Below, piece by piece: positions 37,100 to 46,881 of a stretch of 53,608 nucleotides of DNA; positions within the stretch are counted from its first letter, which is position 1, and each line of letters starts with the position of its first letter. The stretch comes from Holophagaceae bacterium (GTDB taxonomy: Bacteria > Acidobacteriota > Holophagae > Holophagales > Holophagaceae). A program made the translations under genes and the position numbers. The notes under the pieces were generated by a model, which saw only the letters and a program-made list of their open reading frames with translations, was not told where the DNA came from and did no database searches. The DNA lies in contig PLUC01000231.1 of the NCBI GenBank assembly GCA_003165415.1, positions 25,824 through 79,431 on the forward strand. Reading direction: 5' to 3'.

Positions 37100-38220
37100 G
37101 CCTCACCCCCCCGCCCCAGGGCGATGCCCGTGAGGGTCTGATTCACATGAAGGCCGTTGATCTGCTCACCATAGGTGGAGAAGCCAAAGACCTGGTGCCG
37201 GGCGAGGAAGTCGCCGACCTCCTGGTCGATGCCGAGGTTCTCGAACTCGAGCCGCCGCAGGATGCAGTCGCAGGCGAGGATCGCGAAGGGATCGGGGACT
37301 TCCGCCAGCACCCCGGCGAAGGCCTGTTTGAGCGCCGGGAGTGATTCGAGGCTTTTCCCGATGGTAACGACCAGGCCGGTGTCGATGGCGCAGTACAGGC
37401 TCAAGGACAGGTCGGGGTTCATCCTGGCGATGGAACGGACGAAATGCTCGCCGCCGATGCCCAGCAGCAGGGGGTGGCGGGAGAACACCTCCGGGCCCAG
37501 CCGCTCCACCGGGACCCCGATCGCCTGGGCGTAGACTTCGGCCGCCGCCTCGCCGTTGAACTCCCGGATGACGCGCTTCTCGGGATCGGCATCCGTGATC
37601 ACGAGGTTGACCTCGCCAGGCACGAAGTGCTTGAGCATGAACGGAGCTATGGGTCCGGCGGCCCAGCAGGCGGCGAGCACGGCGGCATCGGACAGGAAGC
37701 GGCCATCGAAATAGACCTGGGTCTGCTCGAAACGCAGATCGTCGCCGGCCGAACCACCAACGATCGGCACATTGTCGAGCGCCTGGTACAGGGCGGAAGC
37801 GACCCGTTCCTCCATCATGGACAGCCCGTCGATGACCAGGAACCCGAAGGGGTGGGAACCGGCCAGACCGGACCCTTCCCCCCGGAAGGAGGCCGCGATG
37901 CTGATGGCCTGATCCTGATAGTCGGCCAAGGGGTGGATCAGGTGGGGCACCACCCGCAGGCAGCCGCCGCCAAGGCCGATGGCCGTCATGCCGCCCCGCT
38001 GGAAACCGCTGGGGCCGATCTGGCCGGAGGAACTGCAGCCGACCACGGGACATGGAAAGGACCGTTTGAGCTCGCGTCCAACCACCTCCAGGTCGTACAG
38101 GGGGGAACAGAACAGGAAAACCACATCGAGTTCCGCGCCACCGACCTGGGCGGCGATCTCCGCCACCGCGGCGGCGGCGTCGACCGCCATGGACACTCCT
38201 TGCTGGGCCGAAAAGGTCAT
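37096..38220 (-). CDS. FIST N/C-domain sensor protein, NosP-like
   Basis: Cytoplasmic protein of 374 residues with FIST_N (about 25-215; LDVVFLFCSPLYDLEVVGRE, then PVVGCSSSGQIGPSGF) and FIST_C (about 225-360; HPLLLGIGGEHFVRSI and VFGFSTYGEQING). FIST domains sense small ligands, and the NosP subgroup binds haem and nitric oxide and controls an adjacent histidine kinase. Here a sensorless kinase overlaps directly downstream, which is the NosP/NahK arrangement. Candidate haem-ligand His residues exist (for example H in MLKHFVPGE), but I cannot identify the ligand from sequence alone. The ATG at 38220 follows AAGGCG. NO sensing is inference from gene order; amino acids or other ligands are alternatives. 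Confidence 0.82.
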   Translation of the reverse strand: MTFSAQQGVSMAVDAAAAVAEIAAQVGGAELDVVFLFCSPLYDLEVVGRELKRSFPCPVVGCSSSGQIGPSGFQRGGMTAIGLGGGCLRVVPHLIHPLADYQDQAISIAASFRGEGSGLAGSHPFGFLVIDGLSMMEERVASALYQALDNVPIVGGSAGDDLRFEQTQVYFDGRFLSDAAVLAACWAAGPIAPFMLKHFVPGEVNLVITDADPEKRVIREFNGEAAAEVYAQAIGVPVERLGPEVFSRHPLLLGIGGEHFVRSIARMNPDLSLSLYCAIDTGLVVTIGKSLESLPALKQAFAGVLAEVPDPFAILACDCILRRLEFENLGIDQEVGDFLARHQVFGFSTYGEQINGLHVNQTLTGIALGRGGEA

Positions 38221-38245
38221 GACGCGCCTTTTTTATAAATGATTA

Positions 38246-39406
38246 TCAGCTTTCGTGCAGGGAGGCCACCACGGTGATGGGCTCGCGAATGCCCCCCAGC
38301 CGGGAGAAGTTGCGGAGCTTTTCCAGGTGGATCAGGTTCAGGCGGGTGCCGGTGGGCACCAGGAGCAGGCCGGTGGCGGTCTGGATGTCACTGCCGAGCA
38401 GGTGGCCGAGGCGGAGTTCCTTCAGGGAGACCTCCAGGATCTGCGTCTCTGCCTCCTGGGGCTCCAGGCTCTTGATGACCCTGGAGAGGCTGCGGATGAC
38501 GGTGAGGTCGTACCACGCGGTCCGGTATTCCATTTCCGCCAAGGCCAGCTTGGGTTCGCCCTTGATGGCGAGCAGGTTCAGGTAGTCGGTGATGACCCGC
38601 AGGATCCGGCCCCCCAGGGGGATGTCAGGCCCCTTCAGGTGATCTGCGGGGAAGCCGGTGCCGTTGAAGTTCTTGCTCATGTATAGGATCGACTCGGCCA
38701 CCGCTTCCAGCCGCGGGATGTGGCGGAGCAGGTTGGAGCCGATCTCCGGAACCCGGTTGGCGATCTCCCGCTCGTTGCTGTTGAGGAAGCCCCCGGTGTG
38801 GATCTTGGACACCAGGGCATCCGGCACGGTGAGGATGCCGATCTGGCTGAGGATGGAAGCGATCCCCAGCACCCACGGGTCCGGCATGGCCAGGTCCCGG
38901 GCCACGCCTTCGGCCAGGGCGGCCATGGTCTGGGCCCGGCCGAAGGAGATGGGGTCCAGAATGCTGAGCAGTTCCACCAGCATGGCCAGGGTGCCCTTGA
39001 GGGTCTGCTCCAGCAGCTGTTTCTCGGCCGTGACCAGCTCGTACTGCCGGATCCCCGCCTCCAGGGTCGCGGCAAGCACCTCGGAATCGCAGGGCTTGGT
39101 GAGGAAGCGGAAGATGGAACCCCGGTTCACGGCCTCCATGGCCGTGGTCTGATCGGCGTTGCCGGTGAGCATGACCCGGGTGCTGTCGGGAAAGCGCTCC
39201 TTGACCTGGCTCAGGAACTCCACCCCGTCCATGCCCGGCATGCGCATGTCCGACACCACGACGGCGTACGGGCCGGACTGGGCCATCAGCGCCAGCGCCT
39301 CCGCCCCACCCAGGGCCACGTCCAGGGTGAAGCGCCGCCTCAGGACACGGGTGTAGGCCTGCAGCACATTGTTTTCATCATCCACCAGCAGAACCTTGTT
39401 CACCAT
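38246..39406 (-). CDS. Response regulator with receiver and degenerate HD-GYP domain
   Basis: Receiver domain (1-125) with VDDENN, phosphoacceptor in VVVSDMRMPGMDG and FLTKPCD, then an HD-GYP-like domain of about 200 residues in RpfG arrangement. In active c-di-GMP phosphodiesterases the fold has HDxGK and HHExxDGxGYP. Here the corresponding segments read SQIGILTVPDALV and YMSKNFNGTGFP, so the HD pair and the HHE histidines are gone and the enzyme is predicted to be inactive. The protein may act as a c-di-GMP-independent or allosteric partner, as reported for the degenerate HD-GYP protein HnoD in the Shewanella NO network. The ATG at 39406 follows GGGAGC. It sits 25 bp before the FIST gene. 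Confidence 0.87.
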   Translation of the reverse strand: MVNKVLLVDDENNVLQAYTRVLRRRFTLDVALGGAEALALMAQSGPYAVVVSDMRMPGMDGVEFLSQVKERFPDSTRVMLTGNADQTTAMEAVNRGSIFRFLTKPCDSEVLAATLEAGIRQYELVTAEKQLLEQTLKGTLAMLVELLSILDPISFGRAQTMAALAEGVARDLAMPDPWVLGIASILSQIGILTVPDALVSKIHTGGFLNSNEREIANRVPEIGSNLLRHIPRLEAVAESILYMSKNFNGTGFPADHLKGPDIPLGGRILRVITDYLNLLAIKGEPKLALAEMEYRTAWYDLTVIRSLSRVIKSLEPQEAETQILEVSLKELRLGHLLGSDIQTATGLLLVPTGTRLNLIHLEKLRNFSRLGGIREPITVVASLHES

Positions 39407-39428
39407 TCCCCGCTCCCGGCCCGACTTC

Positions 39429-40577
39429 TCATTCGTGGCTGATATACACCGGCTCCTGGATATCCAGAATGTCCACCAGATCCCGGAGCAGCAGCAGGTG
39501 GGCGGCCCCCAGCTTGAGCCCCGCCATGAGCACCGGCCGCCCGCCCCGGGTGAGGATGCTCCGGGCGAGGACCATGCCCTCCTTCAGCGCCTCCACGGCG
39601 CAGACGCTCTCGGCGGCGCTGCCGCCCGCCGCGGCGGGCGTGCCGAACTGGGCGTAGAGCGCCCCCAGGACGCGCCCGTCATAGTGGACCTGATGCAAGG
39701 CCATCTCCTCCAGGGCCACTTTCCGGCTCTTGCGCTTCAGTTCGAGGTCGGTGAAATCGGTCACGACCTTGAGGATCCGGGCGCCCAGGGGAATGTCCTC
39801 CCCGCCGACGCCGTCGGCGGGATAGCCCGACCCGTCGAAGCCCTTGGCATGGTACAGGACGATCTGAGAGACCTGGCGCAGGCGGGGGATGTTCGCCAGG
39901 AGCTGCGCTCCGGTTTCCGGCACCCGTCCGAGCAGGGTCCGCTCGCGCAGATCCAGAACCGCGCCAGATTTCAGCCTGGCGAGGAGTTCCGGAGGCAGCG
40001 CGATGCGGCCGATGGGCAACAGCAGGGCCGCGGTCTCCAGATCCCACTCCGCCAGGAAGCCCAGCGCCCGGGCCAGGGCCACGGCCCGGTCCCGGAGCAT
40101 CCGGCCCCGGCCGAACAGCTCGGGGTCCAGGTTGGACAGCAGATCCGTGAGCACCTGGAGGCTGCCCATGAGCGTGTGCTCCAGCAGCTCTTTTTCGGCG
40201 ATCACCAGCTGGTGCTGCCTCAACCCTGCCTGGATGACCTCGGCCAGGTGCTCGGGACTGCAGGGTTTGGTGATGAAGCGGAACACCTGCCCCTGGTTGA
40301 CCGCGTCCATGGCGGTGCCCTGGTCCAGGTTGCCGGTGAGCATGATCCGGGTGGCGTCCGGGGCGAGTTCCTGGGCCGAGCGCAGCAGATCCAGGCCGGT
40401 CATGCCCGGCATCCGCATGTCCGAGACGATCACCGCGAACGGACCGTGGTGCTCCAGGGCCAGGAGCGCCTGGGGACCGCCCATGGCCACCTCCAGCCGG
40501 AACCTCCGGTGCAGCACCCGGTGGTAGCCGTGCAGCACGTTCTCCTCGTCGTCCACCAGCAATACTTTGTCAGCCAT
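39429..40577 (-). CDS. Response regulator with receiver and degenerate HD-GYP domain (paralogue)
   Basis: Paralogue of the next gene downstream; 382 residues. Receiver landmarks are complete (LLVDDEENV, VIVSDMRMPGMTG, FITKPCS). In the HD-GYP-like domain the HDxGK position reads LPIGRIALP, while the GYP loop is better kept than in its partner (YHAKGFDGSGYPAD), with one His surviving. Loss of the HD pair predicts no phosphodiesterase activity, though c-di-GMP binding might remain. The ATG at 40577 has AGGGAGG eight bases upstream and overlaps the REC-HDOD stop by eight bases. Differing decay in the two copies suggests they lost catalysis before duplication and kept different surfaces. Confidence 0.87.
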   Translation of the reverse strand: MADKVLLVDDEENVLHGYHRVLHRRFRLEVAMGGPQALLALEHHGPFAVIVSDMRMPGMTGLDLLRSAQELAPDATRIMLTGNLDQGTAMDAVNQGQVFRFITKPCSPEHLAEVIQAGLRQHQLVIAEKELLEHTLMGSLQVLTDLLSNLDPELFGRGRMLRDRAVALARALGFLAEWDLETAALLLPIGRIALPPELLARLKSGAVLDLRERTLLGRVPETGAQLLANIPRLRQVSQIVLYHAKGFDGSGYPADGVGGEDIPLGARILKVVTDFTDLELKRKSRKVALEEMALHQVHYDGRVLGALYAQFGTPAAAGGSAAESVCAVEALKEGMVLARSILTRGGRPVLMAGLKLGAAHLLLLRDLVDILDIQEPVYISHE

Positions 40578-41786
40578 GGATATCGCCTCCCTGTTGGGCC
40601 TTCTGGGCCCGGACCGCGGTCCGCCAGGGCTCCACCCGGTCCGCCAGGCCGAGCCGGTCCAGGGTGGTCAGGTCGAAGCCCCCGGTCCTGAAGATGGGAT
40701 TCCCGCCCAGCTCGCCCACCAGGATGTCCGCGGCATAGACTGCCAGCACTTGGCTGATGCCGGGATCGGTGATGAGGTGGGGCGTGTGGTGCATGCTCAC
40801 GATGTCCAGCACCGGCGCCGGGATGCCCCACAGGCCCAGGAGGTAGGCTCCCACTTCGGCATGGGTGACGGCGAATTCCTGTTGCTCCACGGTGGTCAGG
40901 AGCGCCTTCTCCGCCAGGAGGGACTCGATGGCCCGGTCATAGGCCTGGGGAAAATTGGAAGCCAGCACGAGGATGCCCAGGTCCTCCAGAACGCCCGCCA
41001 CGAAGACTTCCTCGGCCTGGGCCCGGCTGAGCCCCTGGGCCAGGGCGATGGCCTTGGCCGCGGTGGCGGTGTCCAGACTGTGCCGCCAGAGATCCTCCAT
41101 GGCCAGATGCCTTGTGCCCAGGGGCTCGGCCCGCTCGAAGATCGAATTGACCAGGACCAGGCCCTTGATGGTGTCGATGCCCAGGTAGGTGACGGCTTCG
41201 GAGGGGCTGGAGATGCTCCGGCGCAGCCCGAAGAAGGCGCTGTTGACGATCTTGAGGATCTTCGCGGTCATCCCCATGTCCTGCTCGATGATGCCGCCCA
41301 ATCGGTTGGCGCTGACGTTGGGCTCGGCCAGGGCCGCCTCGAGGTTCCGGAACACCGCGGGCATGGTCGGCAGGCGGTCGATGGATCCCAGGGCATCCTT
41401 GATCGGGTCCGTGACCCGGTCGCCGCCGATGAGGCAGGCGTTGTGGATCATGGTCTTCAACTGCTCCGGGTCGCAGGGCTTGGAGATGTACTGGTGGGCC
41501 ACCCCCAGGCACTGGGAGACCAGGTCCTTGTCGGCGTGGCCCGACAGGATCAGGCGGACGGTACTGGGGTGCCGTTTCCGGATCTCCGTCAGCAGCTGGG
41601 CCCCGTTCATGACCGGCATGCGCATATCCGTGACCACCACGTCGAACGTGCTCTCGGCCATGGCGGCAAGGGCCTTTTCGCCTCCATCCACGAACACCAT
41701 GTCCCATTCGTCCCGCAATGGCCGCAGCATCCGCTGCAGGCCCTGGAGAATCATTGGCTCATCATCAACAAAGAGAATCCGTTTCT

Positions 41787-41790
<4 letters not shown>
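40570..41790 (-). CDS. Response regulator with receiver and HDOD domains (paralogue of 31081-32283)
   Basis: A 406-residue receiver plus HDOD protein. The receiver has FVDDEP, VVVTDMRMPVMNG and YISKPCD; HDOD begins SIDRLPTMPAVFRNL and contains [18 protein letters not shown], nearly the same in the paralogue at 31081. The two proteins align along their whole length. The ATG overlaps the stop of the membrane kinase gene (ATGA), so the kinase at 41787 is its likely phosphodonor. It parallels the HK-then-REC-HDOD order of the rightward cluster, which implies duplication of the unit. Confidence 0.9.
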
Positions 41791-44180
<2,390 letters not shown>

Positions 44181-44345
44181 GGGGGCCCTGGCGGGAGGCT
44201 TGGCTGGAGGGTGTCCTGATCGGCTCTAGGTTAAGTCATTCTTCCAGGCTTTTGAGAGTGCATAATGGTCCCACGAAAATTCAGCCGGATCCTCCCGTGA
44301 AAATCCGGCGTGGGCATGTAACCTGAATTCATTCCGGGAGCCTCA

Positions 44346-45830
44346 GTGGTGAGTGAAGATCTGGTTGATGTGGTGATGGTCGGCGCCGGGATCATGAGCG
44401 CCACCCTGGCGACCCTGCTGCACGAGCTCCAGCCGGAGATGACCTTCAGGGTCTTCGAGCGGCTGGAGGACGTCGCCCTGGAGAGCAGCAAGGCGGCGAA
44501 CAACGCCGGCACCGGCCATGCCGCCAACTGCGAACTGAACTACACCCCCGAGAAGAAGGACGGCACGGTGGACATCGGCAAGGCCCTGGCCATCAACTCG
44601 GCCTTCGAGACCTCGCTCCAGCTCTGGTCCTACCTGGTGGAAAAGAGCGCCCTGGCCGAGCCCGGCAACTTCCTCACCCAGGTGCCGCACCAGAGCATGG
44701 TCTGGGGCGAGGCCAACACCCGGTTCCTGAAGGCCCGCCACGCCCAGCTCAGCGCCCACCCCATGTTCCACGACATGCAGTTCAGCGAGGACCCGAAGCA
44801 GCTGACCGAATGGATGCCCCTGACCATGGAGGGCCGTGAGCTGGACACCCCGCTGGCGGCCACCCACGTGCCCCGCGGGACTGATGTGGATTTCGGCCGC
44901 CTGACCCGGCTCCTGTTCCAGGGGCTGAAGGCCCACGCGAACTTCGACCTGCGCCTGCGCCACGAGGTGCGGGACCTGGAGCGGGAGCCGGACGGCACCT
45001 GGCGGGTGCGGGCCATGGACCTGGCCGCGGGACACATGAGCGAAGTGCGGGCCAGGTTCGTCTTCCTGGGGGCCGGCGGCGCCGCGCTAACCCTGCTGCG
45101 CAAGTCGCGGATCGTCGAGGGCAAGGGCTACGGCGGCTTCCCGGTGAGCGGCCAGTGGCTGATGTGCACCAACCCCGAGGTCATCCACCGGCACCATTCC
45201 AAGGTCTACGGCAAGCCTTCCCTGGGCGCGCCGCCCATGTCGGTGCCGCACCTGGACACCCGGCACATCGACGGCGAGCAGGCCCTCCTGTTCGGACCCT
45301 TCGCCGGGTTCACCACCAAGTACCTCAAGACCGGATCCTACCTGGACATGATCCGGGCCATCGGGCCCGGCAACATCTGGCCGATGATGGCCGCCGGCTG
45401 GCACAACCTCGACCTGACCCGCTACCTCATCGGCCAGGTGCTGCAGTCCCCGGAGCAACGCCTGGCCGAACTGCGCAAGTTCGTGCCCACGGCCCGGCTG
45501 GAGGACTGGAAGCTGGAGATCGCCGGCCAGCGCGTGCAGATCATCAAGGGCGACCCCAAGCTGGGCGGCAAGCTGGAGTTCGGCACCGAGGTGGTGGCCG
45601 CCGCTGACGGTTCCCTGGCGGCGCTCCTGGGCGCGTCGCCCGGCGCCTCCACCGCCGCCACCACCATGGTCTACCTCATCCTGCGCTGCTTCTCCGAACA
45701 GGCCCAGACCGCGGTCTGGCAGGCCCGCCTGCAGAAGATGGTGCCCTCCTTTGGCCACGACCTCACCAAGGAGTTCGACCTGCTGCGCAGGGTGCGCCAG
45801 CGGAGCGACACGGTTCTGGGCTTGGCCTAG
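44346..45830 (+). CDS. mqo: Malate:quinone oxidoreductase
   Basis: Peripheral membrane flavoprotein of 494 residues that oxidises malate to oxaloacetate and reduces quinone, a TCA-cycle step independent of NAD. The FAD motif is DVVMVGAGIMSATLATLL. Family markers follow: SSKAANNAGTGHAANCELNY, FLTQVPHQSMVWGE, THVPRGTDVDFGRLTRLL, FVFLGAGGAALTLLRKS, FPVSGQWLMCTNPEVI and LLFGPFAGFTTKYLKTGSY. Length matches the family norm. Two adjacent GTG codons (44346 and 44349) are possible starts, with GGGAG a few bases upstream. The 165-bp spacer shared with the divergent kinase has CATAAT near 44259 as a possible -10, but no good -35 was seen. Confidence 0.95.
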   Translation: MVSEDLVDVVMVGAGIMSATLATLLHELQPEMTFRVFERLEDVALESSKAANNAGTGHAANCELNYTPEKKDGTVDIGKALAINSAFETSLQLWSYLVEKSALAEPGNFLTQVPHQSMVWGEANTRFLKARHAQLSAHPMFHDMQFSEDPKQLTEWMPLTMEGRELDTPLAATHVPRGTDVDFGRLTRLLFQGLKAHANFDLRLRHEVRDLEREPDGTWRVRAMDLAAGHMSEVRARFVFLGAGGAALTLLRKSRIVEGKGYGGFPVSGQWLMCTNPEVIHRHHSKVYGKPSLGAPPMSVPHLDTRHIDGEQALLFGPFAGFTTKYLKTGSYLDMIRAIGPGNIWPMMAAGWHNLDLTRYLIGQVLQSPEQRLAELRKFVPTARLEDWKLEIAGQRVQIIKGDPKLGGKLEFGTEVVAAADGSLAALLGASPGASTAATTMVYLILRCFSEQAQTAVWQARLQKMVPSFGHDLTKEFDLLRRVRQRSDTVLGLA

Positions 45831-45846
45831 CGATAGGAAAGGCGCC

Positions 45847-46701
45847 ATGTCCACCGTGGAAAGACCGTCGATCCCCCCGCCCGCCTGTGAGGAGCTGAGC
45901 TTCGGCCTCAAGGCGGGCGGGTTGCGGCTGCGGGCGAAGACCATCCTGCCCCCGGGCACCTCCCTCACCGGCACCCGGCCGGCCCTGGTGTTCCTGCACG
46001 AGGGGCTGGGCAGCATCACCCAGTGGCGGAACTTCCCCATGGCCCTGGCCTGCGCCACCCGGCTGCCGGCCCTGGTCTACGACCGCCGCGGCCACGGCAA
46101 GTCGGAGCCCCAGCCCAGGCCGCTGCCCCCGTCCTTCCTGGAGGACGAGGCCTTCCAGCGGCTGCCGGAGGTGCTGGCCGCCTGCGGCATCGAGGCGCCC
46201 ATCCTGGTGGGGCACAGCGACGGCGCCACCATCGCCCTGCTCCACGCTTCCCGCTATCCCGGCGTGGCCCTGGGGGTGATCGCGGAAGCGGCCCACCCCT
46301 TCGTGGAGGCCCGGTGCATCCAGGGCATCTGGCGGACCCTCGCCGCCTTCGAGACCACCGAGCTCCGGGAGCGGCTGAGGTACCACCACGGCGACCAGGT
46401 GGACGGCATGTTCTACGGGTGGAGCGACGTCTGGCTGTCGCCGGCGTTCCGGGACTGGACCATGGTGCCCCTGCTTCAGGCCATCCAGTGCCCGGTGCTG
46501 GCCATCCAGGGCGAGCGGGACGAGTACGCCACCCCGGACCAGGTCCGGGCCATCCTCCAGGGGGTCTCCGGTCCCGCGGAGCGTCTGCTCCTGCGCGGCT
46601 GCGGCCACGTTCCCCACTTCCAGGCCCGGGAACTGGTCCTGTCGGGGATGACCCGGTTCATCGACGCCATCGTCGCCCGCCACAGTTCCGGGGCCGGGTG
46701 A
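45847..46701 (+). CDS. Alpha/beta-fold hydrolase
   Basis: Cytoplasmic serine hydrolase of 284 residues. The oxyanion-hole strand is LVFLHEGLGSITQWRNFP, the nucleophile elbow GHSDGA, the acid residue is in GERDEYATP and the catalytic His in GCGHVPHFQ, giving a complete triad. Proteins with the HEGLGS segment are often found beside acyl-CoA pathway genes and may act as thioesterases or esterases, but substrate cannot be read from sequence. It lies 16 bp after mqo with AGGAAAGG before the ATG and is probably co-transcribed with it. The 180-bp gap to icmF contains a long hairpin. Confidence 0.88.
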   Translation: MSTVERPSIPPPACEELSFGLKAGGLRLRAKTILPPGTSLTGTRPALVFLHEGLGSITQWRNFPMALACATRLPALVYDRRGHGKSEPQPRPLPPSFLEDEAFQRLPEVLAACGIEAPILVGHSDGATIALLHASRYPGVALGVIAEAAHPFVEARCIQGIWRTLAAFETTELRERLRYHHGDQVDGMFYGWSDVWLSPAFRDWTMVPLLQAIQCPVLAIQGERDEYATPDQVRAILQGVSGPAERLLLRGCGHVPHFQARELVLSGMTRFIDAIVARHSSGAG

Positions 46702-46754
46702 TAAGCCGTTGTCTAGAATTAACCTGAACAGGTCGTTGCGGCCCCGGCATAAAT

Positions 46755-46801
46755 GGCCGTAGCAAAATGACCTGAAATGCACAGGTCATTTCGCAACGGC
46801 C
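46755..46801. repeat. 20-bp-arm imperfect hairpin upstream of icmF
   Basis: GGCCGTAGCAAAATGACCTG at 46755-46774 pairs with its near-complement at 46782-46801, with 18 of 20 positions paired across a seven-base loop. The inner ten pairs (AAATGACCTG/CAGGTCATTT) are perfect. A smaller related palindrome, ACCTG-AA-CAGGT, lies at 46723-46734 and repeats the same CAGGT half-site. No T-tract follows, so an intrinsic terminator is unlikely. A REP-like intergenic palindrome, an mRNA structure or a dimeric regulator site are alternatives. Confidence 0.7.
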
Positions 46802-46881
46802 ACTAATTTCACCCTAAGGAAAAAACCGTTCGGGTGCAGAATGGGGAACGCTATTTATCATCCCCCAGCGCCGGAGCCTCC

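Noticed and set aside
46702-46881. A cobalamin riboswitch upstream of the B12-dependent icmF
   Set aside because: The spacer is short and I find no B12-box or conserved cobalamin-aptamer core, only the hairpin and small palindrome.
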